From Magnetospirillum sp. XM-1 (GTDB lineage: Bacteria; Pseudomonadota; Alphaproteobacteria; Rhodospirillales; Magnetospirillaceae), in assembly GCF_001511835.1 (NCBI RefSeq), contig NZ_LN997848.1:4699501-4763500 (forward strand): a stretch of 64,000 nucleotides of DNA. The letters run 5' to 3'. This document shows, piece by piece, positions 33,686 to 43,254 of this stretch (positions are counted from its first letter, which is position 1; every line of letters starts with the position of its first letter). Under the pieces are notes generated by a model. The model was given only the letters and a program-made list of their open reading frames with translations. It did no database searches and was not told the DNA's origin. A program made the position numbers and the translations under genes.

Positions 33686-35560
33686 ATGGCTTTCCCTCCC
33701 CAATTTCTCGACGAGCTGCGCGCCCGCGTCCCGGTCACCTCGGTGGTGGCCCGGCGGGTCAAGCTGGTGCGCAAGGGGCGCGAGCACCAGGGCCTGTGCC
33801 CCTTCCACAACGAGAAGACCCCGTCGTTCACCGTCAACGAGGACAAGGGCTTCTTCCACTGCTTCGGCTGCGGCGCCCACGGCGACGCCATCGGCTTCGA
33901 GATGCGGGCCGGGCACCTGTCCTTCACCGAGGCGGTGGAGAAGCTGGCCGCCGAAGCCGGAATCGAAGTGCCCAAGGCCACGCCGGAGGAACGGGTCAAG
34001 GAGGCGCGGCGCGCCTCGCTGCATGACGCCCTGGAATCCGCCGCGTCGTTCTTCGAGAAGCACCTGCGCGGGCCATCGGGGCGCGAAGGCTTCGCCTATC
34101 TCAAGAACCGGGGTCTGTCCGACGACACCATCGCCCGCTTCCGCCTAGGCTTCGCCCCCGATTCCCGCGAGGCGCTGAAAAGCGCGCTGATGAGCAAGGA
34201 ATGCCCGGAAAGCCTGCTGATCGAGGCGGGGCTGTTGAAGAAGCCCGACAATGGCGGCGCCTCATTCGACTATTTCCGTGGCCGGGTGATGTTTCCCATC
34301 ACCGACAGGCGCGGCCGGGTGATCGGCTTCGGCGCCCGAACCTTGGGCGACGGCCAGCCCAAATACCTCAACTCCCCCGACACGCCGCTGTTCCACAAGG
34401 GCCAGACCCTCTACGGCCTGGCCCATGCCCGCGAACAGGCCCGCGAGTTGAACCGGGTGGTGGTGGTCGAGGGCTACATGGACGTCATCGCGCTGCATCA
34501 GGCGGGTTTCGCCTATGCAGTAGCCCCGCTGGGCACGGCGGTGACCGAAGCCCAGGTCGAGGAGCTGTGGCGCCTGGCGCCAGAGCCCATCCTGTGCCTG
34601 GACGGCGACAAGGCCGGGCAGCGGGCCATGGCGCGCGCCTTGGAGCGGGCCTTTCCCATCCTCAAGCCCGGCCACAGCTTGCGCTTCGCCACCCTGCCCT
34701 CGCCCGAGGACCCGGATTCCCTGATCAAGGCCAGGGGCCCGGCCGCCATGTCCGCCGTGCTGGACGCCGCCCAACCCATGGTCGAGGTGGCCTGGCGCAT
34801 CGCCACCGAGGACCGGCCGCTGGACACGCCCGAACGCCGCGCCCTGCTGGAAAAGGAATTGTCGGACAAGGCCTTTTCCATCGCCGACGAAACGGTGCGC
34901 TATCAGTACCTGGCCACCTTCCGCCAGAAGGTGAAGGACTCGTTCCGCCCGCCGCCGCGCCAATGGAACAATTCCGCCGGCGGCCGGATGGGGGGCAAGG
35001 GCTTCGGCCGCTTCCGCCCCGATCCCCTGGCGCCGCTGAAAGGCCCCGACGGATTGCTGCCCGGCGTGGGCCGCCCGCGTCCGCCCCGGCCCAATTCCAG
35101 CGCCCAGGAATGGATGATGCTGGCCCTGGTTCTCGACCATCCCCGCCTGATGGATTCCATCGGCGAAAGGCTGGGCGAGACCACTTTCGCGGACAAGACC
35201 CTTGACAATCTTCGACGCGGGATTCTAAAGCACCTCGGGGCTGCCCGCGACCTTGACGCGGACGGTCTCGTCACCCATTTGAGGACGGACGGATATTCCG
35301 AGATTCTGGACTTCCTGCTCGACGCCAGCGAAAGGCGGATTCGCGCCCTGCGCAGCGACCTTTCCGCCGAGGAAGCCCGGCATCACTGGGAACACGTCTA
35401 CAATCTTTATACCAGGAAGGACCTGCTGGCCGACGTGAGCGAAGCCAACGCCGAACTCGCCCAAGGCCCCACGGCAGCGTCGTGGAGCCGCTTCGAGGCG
35501 GTGAAGAAGCAGCAGCAGACGGCCAGCGTCCTGGACGACGAAGCGTCCGGGAACGGTTGA
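33686..35560 (+). CDS. dnaG: DNA primase
   Basis: 624 aa, full length. It makes RNA primers at the replication fork. The N-terminal CHC2 zinc finger is CPFHNEKTPSFTV...HCFGCGAHGDAIGF. The catalytic TOPRIM core has RVVVVEGYMDVIALHQAGF and LCLDGDKAGQRAMARAL. The linker (about 420-470, GGRMGGKGFGRFRPDPLAPL) is Gly/Pro-rich and the C-terminal helicase-binding domain ends after KKQQQTASVLDD. The order yqeY-dnaG-rpoD is typical of alphaproteobacteria. Confidence 0.97.
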   Translation: MAFPPQFLDELRARVPVTSVVARRVKLVRKGREHQGLCPFHNEKTPSFTVNEDKGFFHCFGCGAHGDAIGFEMRAGHLSFTEAVEKLAAEAGIEVPKATPEERVKEARRASLHDALESAASFFEKHLRGPSGREGFAYLKNRGLSDDTIARFRLGFAPDSREALKSALMSKECPESLLIEAGLLKKPDNGGASFDYFRGRVMFPITDRRGRVIGFGARTLGDGQPKYLNSPDTPLFHKGQTLYGLAHAREQARELNRVVVVEGYMDVIALHQAGFAYAVAPLGTAVTEAQVEELWRLAPEPILCLDGDKAGQRAMARALERAFPILKPGHSLRFATLPSPEDPDSLIKARGPAAMSAVLDAAQPMVEVAWRIATEDRPLDTPERRALLEKELSDKAFSIADETVRYQYLATFRQKVKDSFRPPPRQWNNSAGGRMGGKGFGRFRPDPLAPLKGPDGLLPGVGRPRPPRPNSSAQEWMMLALVLDHPRLMDSIGERLGETTFADKTLDNLRRGILKHLGAARDLDADGLVTHLRTDGYSEILDFLLDASERRIRALRSDLSAEEARHHWEHVYNLYTRKDLLADVSEANAELAQGPTAASWSRFEAVKKQQQTASVLDDEASGNG

Positions 35561-35638
35561 CGATTTTAATGGAATGTGGGGCGGGACCGGAGAAGCCGGC
35601 CCGGCTCGGGGTCGGACCCTTGAGGAGCAGCATTTTTC

Positions 35639-37687
<2,049 letters not shown>

Positions 37688-37711
37688 ACCACCGATTTTA
37701 TCGCGACGACG

Positions 37712-37741
37712 AACGGGGAGACGCTCTGGCGCCTCCCCGTT
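37712..37741 (+). terminator. Terminator after rpoD
   Basis: Stem AACGGGGAG paired with CTCCCCGTT, with three further inner pairs, followed by ACTTTTAGT. It lies 25 bases after the rpoD stop. Confidence 0.8.
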
Positions 37742-37856
37742 ACTTTTAGTCATTCCAAATAACCTTCCTCTCAATCCGGATTCTCGCTACCGTAAATCCC
37801 ATCGACGTTCAACGCGGTGCCGTCACCGGGACCGCCGCCAATTTGGGGAATTCGGC

Positions 37857-38414
37857 ATGAACAGACTCCTCCTTGTCCTGGCCATGGTCCTGACCGCGTT
37901 TGCCGGTTCGAATGCCTGGGCGCAGGCCAGCGCCTATGATTCCGCCGTCCAGTCCTGGAAGTCCTACCGCGAGGTGGCGGACTGGCTGAACACCTACTAC
38001 ACCTTCGACCACTCCCGCCTCAGCCAGATGCTCAAACAGCGCGGCCAGGGCGGCGCCGCTGCGCTTCGGACCCGAGAGCCGGCCAAGACCTTCGAGATCA
38101 GGAGCGGCTATTGCACCGACGCCGCCGGTTTCGCCATCACATCGCTCAATCGCATCAATCCCGACTACAAGGCCGGCTACGTCTTCATCCGCAACGGCAG
38201 CGGCAGCACCCACCATTGGGTCGCCGGCTTCCATGTGGACGGCAAGATCTACGTCATGGATTACGGCCCGTCATCGGAATGGAAGCAGATGCGCGGCGTC
38301 CATGGCCCCTACGACTCCCTGGACGAATACCAGACCTTCCTGTCCGCCCTGTCGCTGCGCAATTTCAGCCCGGCCGAGGTGAGCTGGAAAAATTTCCCGG
38401 GCGAAATCGACTAG
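37857..38414 (+). CDS. Exported transglutaminase-like (papain-fold) protein
   Basis: 185 aa with a Sec signal peptide (MNRLLLVLAMVLTAFAGSNA, cleavage near AWA-QAS). The mature part has a Cys-His-Asp arrangement: C86 in RSGYCTDAAGFAI, H119/H120 in STHHWVAGFHVDGK and D135 in YVMDYGPSSEW. The order and spacing fit the transglutaminase-like cysteine peptidase fold, in which the Cys comes from a GxC segment followed by a small-residue helix. Members may cleave or cross-link peptides or be inactive scaffolds. It is single, between the rpoD terminator and its own terminator. The family call is inference from motif order. Confidence 0.65.
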   Translation: MNRLLLVLAMVLTAFAGSNAWAQASAYDSAVQSWKSYREVADWLNTYYTFDHSRLSQMLKQRGQGGAAALRTREPAKTFEIRSGYCTDAAGFAITSLNRINPDYKAGYVFIRNGSGSTHHWVAGFHVDGKIYVMDYGPSSEWKQMRGVHGPYDSLDEYQTFLSALSLRNFSPAEVSWKNFPGEID

Positions 38415-38434
38415 GCGATACGCGTAAGAACTGC

Positions 38435-38467
38435 AGAGGGGAGACGACGCTCCATCGTCTCCCCTCT
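38435..38467 (+). terminator. Terminator after the transglutaminase-like gene
   Basis: 13-base perfect stem AGAGGGGAGACGA with its complement and a 7-base loop. Only a weak T-run follows. It ends about 40 bases before the tRNA gene, which must use its own promoter. Confidence 0.7.
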
Positions 38468-38494
38468 TGCATTCATCCACGCCTCGGCTATGGT
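38467..38494 (+). promoter_or_regulatory. Candidate promoter for the CAU tRNA
   Basis: TTGCAT and TATGGT separated by 16 bases, placing the start about 6 bases before the tRNA 5' end. Consensus match only. Confidence 0.45.
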
Positions 38495-38505
38495 CGCCCC
38501 CGGTG

Positions 38506-38581
38506 GGGCCTGTAGCTCAATGGTTAGAGCCGGCCGCTCATAACGGTCTGGTTGCAGGTTCGAGTCCTGCCGGGCCCACCA
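38506..38581 (+). tRNA. tRNA with CAU anticodon (Ile2 or elongator Met)
   Basis: 76 bases with encoded CCA. The acceptor GGGCCTG pairs with CGGGCCC, D-stem GCTC/GAGC, anticodon stem GGCCG/CGGTC with loop CTCATAA (anticodon CAT), T-arm GCAGG TTCGAGT CCTGC. The loop form and short D-loop recall tRNA-Ile2, whose C34 is changed to lysidine by TilS, but elongator tRNA-Met shares the same loop, so I leave the two open. Initiator Met is excluded, as the 1:72 pair is G:C and the GGG/CCC anticodon stem is absent. Confidence 0.9.
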
Positions 38582-38783
38582 ATCCTTTCATCATGAAACC
38601 CTTGTACGACCGCCCGGCTCACCGGGCACGGGGCATCCGCGCCCGATCGCCGTTCGGCGCTATGGCGATGATCGGGTGAAAGATGTAGGCTCGCCGTAAA
38701 TCATCCTGGTTGCCCGAACGCGTCAGAACGTGGCCTTCCATAAGAGAAGGGGCAACACAGTCATTGCCCTGGGAGGGACACGT

Positions 38784-40994
38784 ATGCTTGCGATGATCGC
38801 CAACACCCGGATTCTCATCAAGGTGTTCGTCGCCCCGGCCATCCTGATCACATCCATGCTGGTTCTGGGAGTGGTCTTCCACTTCGCCATGGCGCGGCAG
38901 AACGCGGCCATGGACAGCATGGTCAACACCTCGTTCGCCAACAGCCGCGCCGCCGCCGAGCTGGACGGCATGGCGGCCACCATCGAATCCAACCTCTACC
39001 GCATCCTGGGATGGAAGGCGGCCAAGGAGGACAAGGACAAGATCGTCCAGCTGGACAAGCAGCTGAACGCCGACGTCAAGGACTTCAACGAAAAGGCCAA
39101 CGCCCTGCTCAAGGCCATGTCGGCGGATCCGACCATGGCCAAGCGGGTCAAGGACTACGTCCTGGCGGCCGGCGACGTGCTGGGCATGTACGACAGCGAC
39201 CACATCACCGCGCTGTCCATGATGGGCGCCACCGAGATCGAGTATGACGGCCTGCGCGCCGAGTTGCAGGGCCTAAGCGACAAGACCGCCGCCCGCGCCG
39301 CCGAGGACTATCGCGACACCCTGGCGCTGGCCGCCGCCACCGAGATGGATTACGCCCTGGTGCTGGGCATCTTCCTGCTGGTCGGGGCGCTGGCCACCTT
39401 CGCCATGGGCCGCATGATCGCCGGCCCGGTGGCCGAGATCACCCACGTGATGGGCCGGCTGGCCGGCGACGACCTGGACGTGCCCGTCCCCTTCCTCGAC
39501 CGCGGCGACGAGATCGCCGAGATGGCCGCCGCCGTCGAGGTGTTCAAGGCCAACAAGCGCCGCGCCCAAGAACTGGAGCAGGCCCAGCGGGCCGACCAGG
39601 AGGCCAAGGAGCAGCGGCGCATCTCGCTGGAACAGCACGCCGCCCGCTTCGAGGCCAGCGTCACCGGCACCCTGGAGGCGGTGGTCGCCGCCAGCGGCCA
39701 CATGCAAAAGACCGCCGGCGAGATGGCCAACACCTCCGAGACGGTGAAGCATCAGTCCGAAGCGGTGTCCAGCGCCGCCGCCCAGGCCTCGGACAACGTC
39801 AATTCGGTGGCGGCCGGGGCCGAGGAGCTGTCGGCCTCCATCAAGGAGATCGGCCGCCGGGTCAGCCATTCCAGCTCCATGGCGCGCACCGCCGCCCAGG
39901 AATCCGAGGAGGCCAACGACATCGTGCGCGGCCTGGCCGAGGCTGCCGGCCGCATCGGCGAGGTGGTGACCCTGATCAACGACATCGCCGCCCAGACCAA
40001 CCTCCTGGCCTTGAACGCCACCATCGAGGCGGCCCGCGCCGGCGAGGCGGGCAAGGGCTTCGCCGTCGTGGCGGGCGAGGTCAAGACCCTGGCCAGCCAG
40101 ACCGCCAAGGCCACCGACGAGATCGCCAGCCAGATCGCCGTGGTCCAGGCCCGCACCAATTCGGCGGTGGAAGCCATCGCCCATATCAGCGGCACCATCA
40201 CCGAGATCGACGCCATCGCCGCCGAGATCGCCCAGGCGGTGGACCAGCAGGACGCCGCCACCCAGGAAATCGCCCGCAACGTCCAACAGGCCGCCGTCGG
40301 CGCGCTGACCGTCACCGATTCCATCCAGTCGGTGAGCGCCGCCACCTCGTCCAGCGGCCAGATCGCCACCGACGTGCTCGAATCCGCCCGGCAACTGGCG
40401 GCCAAGGCCGATTCGCTCCACCACGAGGTGGATTCCTTCCTGGCCGCCATCAAGGACGAGGAGCAGTACTCCCATTCCGACGATTTGGTCTACGCCGATT
40501 ACGTGCGCGACGGCGCCGCCATGATGGCCCAGCGCCTGGAAGAGGCGGTGCGCAAGGGCGAGATCGAGTACTACCAGCTGTTCGACGAGACCTATCAGCC
40601 CATCTCCGGCACCGCGCCGCAGCAGGTGACCACCCGCTTCACCGAGCTGGCCGACCGCCTGTTCCCCGATATCCAGGAAAAGGCCCTGACCCAGTTCCCC
40701 AAGGCGGTGTTCTGCGTCGGCGTGGACCGCAACGGCTATCTTCCCACCCACAACGCCAAGTTCTCCCAGCCCCAGGGCAAGGACCCGGTGTGGAACGACG
40801 CCAATTGCCGCAACCGCCGCATGTTCACCGACCCCACCGGCCTGGCCGCCGCCCGCAACACCGCCAAGCCGTCGCTGGTCCAGACCTATCGCCGCCAGAT
40901 GGGCGACAAGAGCGTGCTGATGATCGACGTGTCGTCGCCCATCATGATCCGGGGGCGCCACTGGGGAGCCTTGCGCCTGGGCTACGCGGTCTAG
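38784..40994 (+). CDS. Methyl-accepting chemotaxis protein with C-terminal sensor-like domain
   Basis: Chemoreceptor of 736 aa. GGGAGGG lies six bases before ATG 38784; an in-frame ATG 18 codons upstream has no such signal. TM helix about 12-32, a helical periplasmic region to about 190, TM helix about 193-213, HAMP about 214-268, then the signalling hairpin with the tip in [40 protein letters not shown]. After the signalling domain comes an extra domain of about 180 aa (about 555-736) with [31 protein letters not shown] and [13 protein letters not shown], which resembles Cache/PAS-type sensors but lies in the cytoplasm. It may give a second, internal input. An exported protein gene follows after 2 bases. 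Confidence 0.9.
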   Translation: MLAMIANTRILIKVFVAPAILITSMLVLGVVFHFAMARQNAAMDSMVNTSFANSRAAAELDGMAATIESNLYRILGWKAAKEDKDKIVQLDKQLNADVKDFNEKANALLKAMSADPTMAKRVKDYVLAAGDVLGMYDSDHITALSMMGATEIEYDGLRAELQGLSDKTAARAAEDYRDTLALAAATEMDYALVLGIFLLVGALATFAMGRMIAGPVAEITHVMGRLAGDDLDVPVPFLDRGDEIAEMAAAVEVFKANKRRAQELEQAQRADQEAKEQRRISLEQHAARFEASVTGTLEAVVAASGHMQKTAGEMANTSETVKHQSEAVSSAAAQASDNVNSVAAGAEELSASIKEIGRRVSHSSSMARTAAQESEEANDIVRGLAEAAGRIGEVVTLINDIAAQTNLLALNATIEAARAGEAGKGFAVVAGEVKTLASQTAKATDEIASQIAVVQARTNSAVEAIAHISGTITEIDAIAAEIAQAVDQQDAATQEIARNVQQAAVGALTVTDSIQSVSAATSSSGQIATDVLESARQLAAKADSLHHEVDSFLAAIKDEEQYSHSDDLVYADYVRDGAAMMAQRLEEAVRKGEIEYYQLFDETYQPISGTAPQQVTTRFTELADRLFPDIQEKALTQFPKAVFCVGVDRNGYLPTHNAKFSQPQGKDPVWNDANCRNRRMFTDPTGLAAARNTAKPSLVQTYRRQMGDKSVLMIDVSSPIMIRGRHWGALRLGYAV

Positions 40995-40996
40995 CC

Positions 40997-41473
40997 GTGC
41001 GGCGTCTCGCCCTTTTCGCCGCGATCCTGGCCGGGGGCCTGTCCTCGGCGGCGGCGGCCGGAAGCGAGCTCGCCTGCCGGTCGGGAGAAGAGGCGTTGCT
41101 GACCGCCGATCCCTCCAGCGTCAACGCCCTCGACCTTGCCGCCGCCACGGGGACTCGGCGGCTGGAATTGCGGGAATGGGGAATCTGCTTTTCCTGCGCC
41201 GGCATGCCCGCCTTGCGCCTGACCCTGGCCGACCGGGACAGCGGGGAACAGGCCTGGATTTCCGGCGGCGTCACCGCCTGCGGCCCGGCCGACGCCCCCG
41301 CCGCCCAGCGCCATTGCCTGACCGGCGCGGCCGTTCAACTCGGCAACCGCCAGGCCGGACGCTGCCTCTTTCCCCCGGGCACCACCCTGGCCACCCTGTG
41401 GACGGCCCTGACCGGATCGGCGCCGCCGGATCTCCGGGACGGCTGGTGGAGCTATCGTTCCTCCGCTCAATAG
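40997..41473 (+). CDS. Small exported Cys-containing protein
   Basis: 158 aa, family not recognised. GTG 40997 is two bases after the chemoreceptor stop, and a Sec signal peptide follows directly (RRLALFAAILAGGLSSAAAA-GSE). The mature part has several Cys: LACRSG, ICFSCAG, VTACGP, RHCLTG and GRCLFP, six in total, an even number that could give three disulfides in the periplasm. It is probably co-transcribed with the chemoreceptor and could be a ligand-binding partner, but that is only context. It converges with the OmpA-lipoprotein gene, overlapping by 7 bases. Confidence 0.65.
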   Translation: MRRLALFAAILAGGLSSAAAAGSELACRSGEEALLTADPSSVNALDLAAATGTRRLELREWGICFSCAGMPALRLTLADRDSGEQAWISGGVTACGPADAPAAQRHCLTGAAVQLGNRQAGRCLFPPGTTLATLWTALTGSAPPDLRDGWWSYRSSAQ

Positions 41474-41970
41474 GGCTCGAGCCGGATCACCACCCGCCGG
41501 TTGGCGGCCATGGCCGCCTTGGTGCGGCCGGCATCCTTGGGCCGCTCCTGGCCGAAGGAAATGGCGGTGATGCGGTTTTGGTGAATCCCCCGCTCGATCA
41601 GGTACTGGCGGACCACCTGGGCGCGGCGGTCGCCCACTGCCAGGTTGTATTCCCGGCTGCCCCGCTGGTCGGCGTGGCCCTCCAGGATGACCGGCTGCTC
41701 CGGGTCGCGCTTCAACGTCTCCGCCACCCCGTCCAGGATCGTCCTGGCCTGGGCGTCGAGGTCCAGGCCACCATCCGTGAAATTGACCTCGATCTCGAGC
41801 AGCGAAGTCCGGCGGTCCCGGCGGGCCGGCGGGCCGTAGACGGCCAGCGGCTGCTCGCGCCGGGCCAGGGGCTCGTCCAGCGCCTCGACCGGAGAATCGC
41901 ATCCCGCCCCGGCGGCGGCCAGGGCGGTGGCGGCAAAGCGCAGCAGGAAGTCACGTCGGCTGTCGGTCAT
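41467..41970 (-). CDS. Tat-type OmpA-family lipoprotein
   Basis: 167 aa. The start is TDSRRDFLLRFAATALAAAG: R5-R6 give a twin-arginine motif (SRRDFLL), and C24 in AAGAGC is a lipobox Cys, so export by Tat and lipidation are expected. The C-terminal half is a Pal/OmpA peptidoglycan-binding domain: VILEGHADQRGSREYNLAVGDRRAQVV, INRITAISFGQERP and NRRVVIRLEPY. GGGAGGG lies before ATG 41970. The start overlaps the 3' end of the radical SAM gene by 20 bases, so the two are translationally coupled. The tat export suggests folding or cofactor loading before transport, which is unusual for Pal. Confidence 0.82.
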   Translation of the reverse strand: MTDSRRDFLLRFAATALAAAGAGCDSPVEALDEPLARREQPLAVYGPPARRDRRTSLLEIEVNFTDGGLDLDAQARTILDGVAETLKRDPEQPVILEGHADQRGSREYNLAVGDRRAQVVRQYLIERGIHQNRITAISFGQERPKDAGRTKAAMAANRRVVIRLEPY

Positions 41971-43069
41971 CACACCCTCCCATTTCGCCGATCTTCTCCA
42001 GGCCGCAATGGAGGGCCCGGGAATCCTCGGGGTCGAACAGATGAAAGCCGCCGCCCTCGCACAGGTCCCAGTGGTCGCAGGACCCGCAGGCGGCGGGCGC
42101 CATGTGGCGGCGGCCCCGGCGGAAACGTCCGAACCCGCCTTGCCACAGATCCAGGAACGGGGTCTCGCGGATACTGCCCTCGGAAAAGCGGCGCGACACG
42201 GCGGGACAGCCGGTGACGCCGCCGTCATGCAGGATCGAGGCGATCACCGTGCCCGAACCGCAATAATGCATGCCTTCGCGCACCCGGCATTCCCAGTTGG
42301 GGCCCCAATAGCCTTCCTCGCTCAGCGTGACCGCGATGTCGCTCCGCCGCTGGCGGGCCCCGGCGACAAAGGCCAGCAATTGCCGGTATTGCGGCCCCGA
42401 CAGCATCAGCCCCGATCCCCGCCCCGCCCGCCCGCGCGAGAACACCGGGGTGAAACGCACCTGCGGCACGCCGAGCGCGGCGAGGTGGTCGACGAAGAGC
42501 TCCAGCCGGTCGATGTTCAGCGAACTGACACAGCAGATGACGTCGAAGGCGGTGTAGAAGGGATCGGCCACCAGCCGTTCCAGCGCGCCCGACACCTTGC
42601 GGAAGGCACCCCTGAACTGGCGCAGCGAATCATGGTCCGCTTCCAGCCCGTCCAGGCTGACCGAAATAGTGGAAAGCCCCGCCGCCTTGAGCGAGGCCAG
42701 CCGAGCGGCGTCCAGCAGCATGCCGTTGGTGGTGATCCCCCAGGCGAAGCCGAGATGGGCGGCAAACGCCCCCACCTCCTCGATGTCGCTGCGGATCAGG
42801 GGCTCGCCGCCGATGATGGCGAAGGTGATGGCGTGAGGGTCGAAGGCCCGGGCGATGGCGGCCAGTTCCCGCTTGACGGTTTCGGGCGGCAATTCCCGGT
42901 GGCGGGTGGAATTGTCGCGCAGGCAGTCGCTGCCACAATGGCGGCAGGCGAGATTGCAGCGCAGCGTCGATTCCCAGAACAGGTAGCGCAGCGGATGCTG
43001 GTCGGCCAGCCTGTCCTTGGCGGCGATAAAGCGCTCCAGCGTATCGGCCACGGCGTCCTGGCGATCCAT
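41951..43069 (-). CDS. Radical SAM/SPASM domain protein
   Basis: 372 aa. The SAM-binding cluster Cys are C38, C42 and C45 in RCNLACRHCGSDC, with an additional C49. FAIIGGEPLIR is the GGE motif. After the TIM barrel a SPASM-type tail carries many Cys (ECRVREGMHYCGSG, GGVTGCPA, AACGSCDHWDLCEGGG, ALHCG), enough for one or two auxiliary clusters. SPASM enzymes modify peptides or proteins, or make cofactors such as PQQ and haem d1. Its downstream partner, overlapping by 20 bases, is the Tat lipoprotein, so that protein or a nearby Cys-rich peptide may be its substrate. It is divergent from soeABC. Function not known. Confidence 0.87.
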   Translation of the reverse strand: MDRQDAVADTLERFIAAKDRLADQHPLRYLFWESTLRCNLACRHCGSDCLRDNSTRHRELPPETVKRELAAIARAFDPHAITFAIIGGEPLIRSDIEEVGAFAAHLGFAWGITTNGMLLDAARLASLKAAGLSTISVSLDGLEADHDSLRQFRGAFRKVSGALERLVADPFYTAFDVICCVSSLNIDRLELFVDHLAALGVPQVRFTPVFSRGRAGRGSGLMLSGPQYRQLLAFVAGARQRRSDIAVTLSEEGYWGPNWECRVREGMHYCGSGTVIASILHDGGVTGCPAVSRRFSEGSIRETPFLDLWQGGFGRFRRGRRHMAPAACGSCDHWDLCEGGGFHLFDPEDSRALHCGLEKIGEMGGCDDRQPT

Positions 43070-43166
43070 CCCACTCTCGAAACCGGCTTTTCCCGCACAT
43101 ATTCAAGCATGAAATTTCACCCTTCGGTAGGGTGCAATGACCTTGCGGAATTGGGGTCTTTCGCGA

Positions 43167-43202
43167 TTGCCTTATTAGAGCGCTCTAAAGTAGAGTGCTC
43201 TA
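43167..43202 (+). promoter_or_regulatory. Tandem palindromes and candidate promoter ahead of soeA
   Basis: Two similar palindromes in tandem: TTAGAGCGCTCTAA at 43175-43188 (perfect) and TAGAGTGCTCTA at 43191-43202 (two central mismatches), with centres 15 bases apart. A possible promoter TTGCCT (43167-43172) and TAGAGT (43191-43196), spacing 18, is overlapped by both, the arrangement expected of a repressor site. They lie 53 bases before the soeA ATG and also in the gap to the divergent radical SAM gene. The regulator is not known. Confidence 0.6.
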
Positions 43203-43254
43203 AAAGCAGCCCCGAAACGAGGGCTAAAATAATGCCAGGGGGGAGCAAGCCGGC

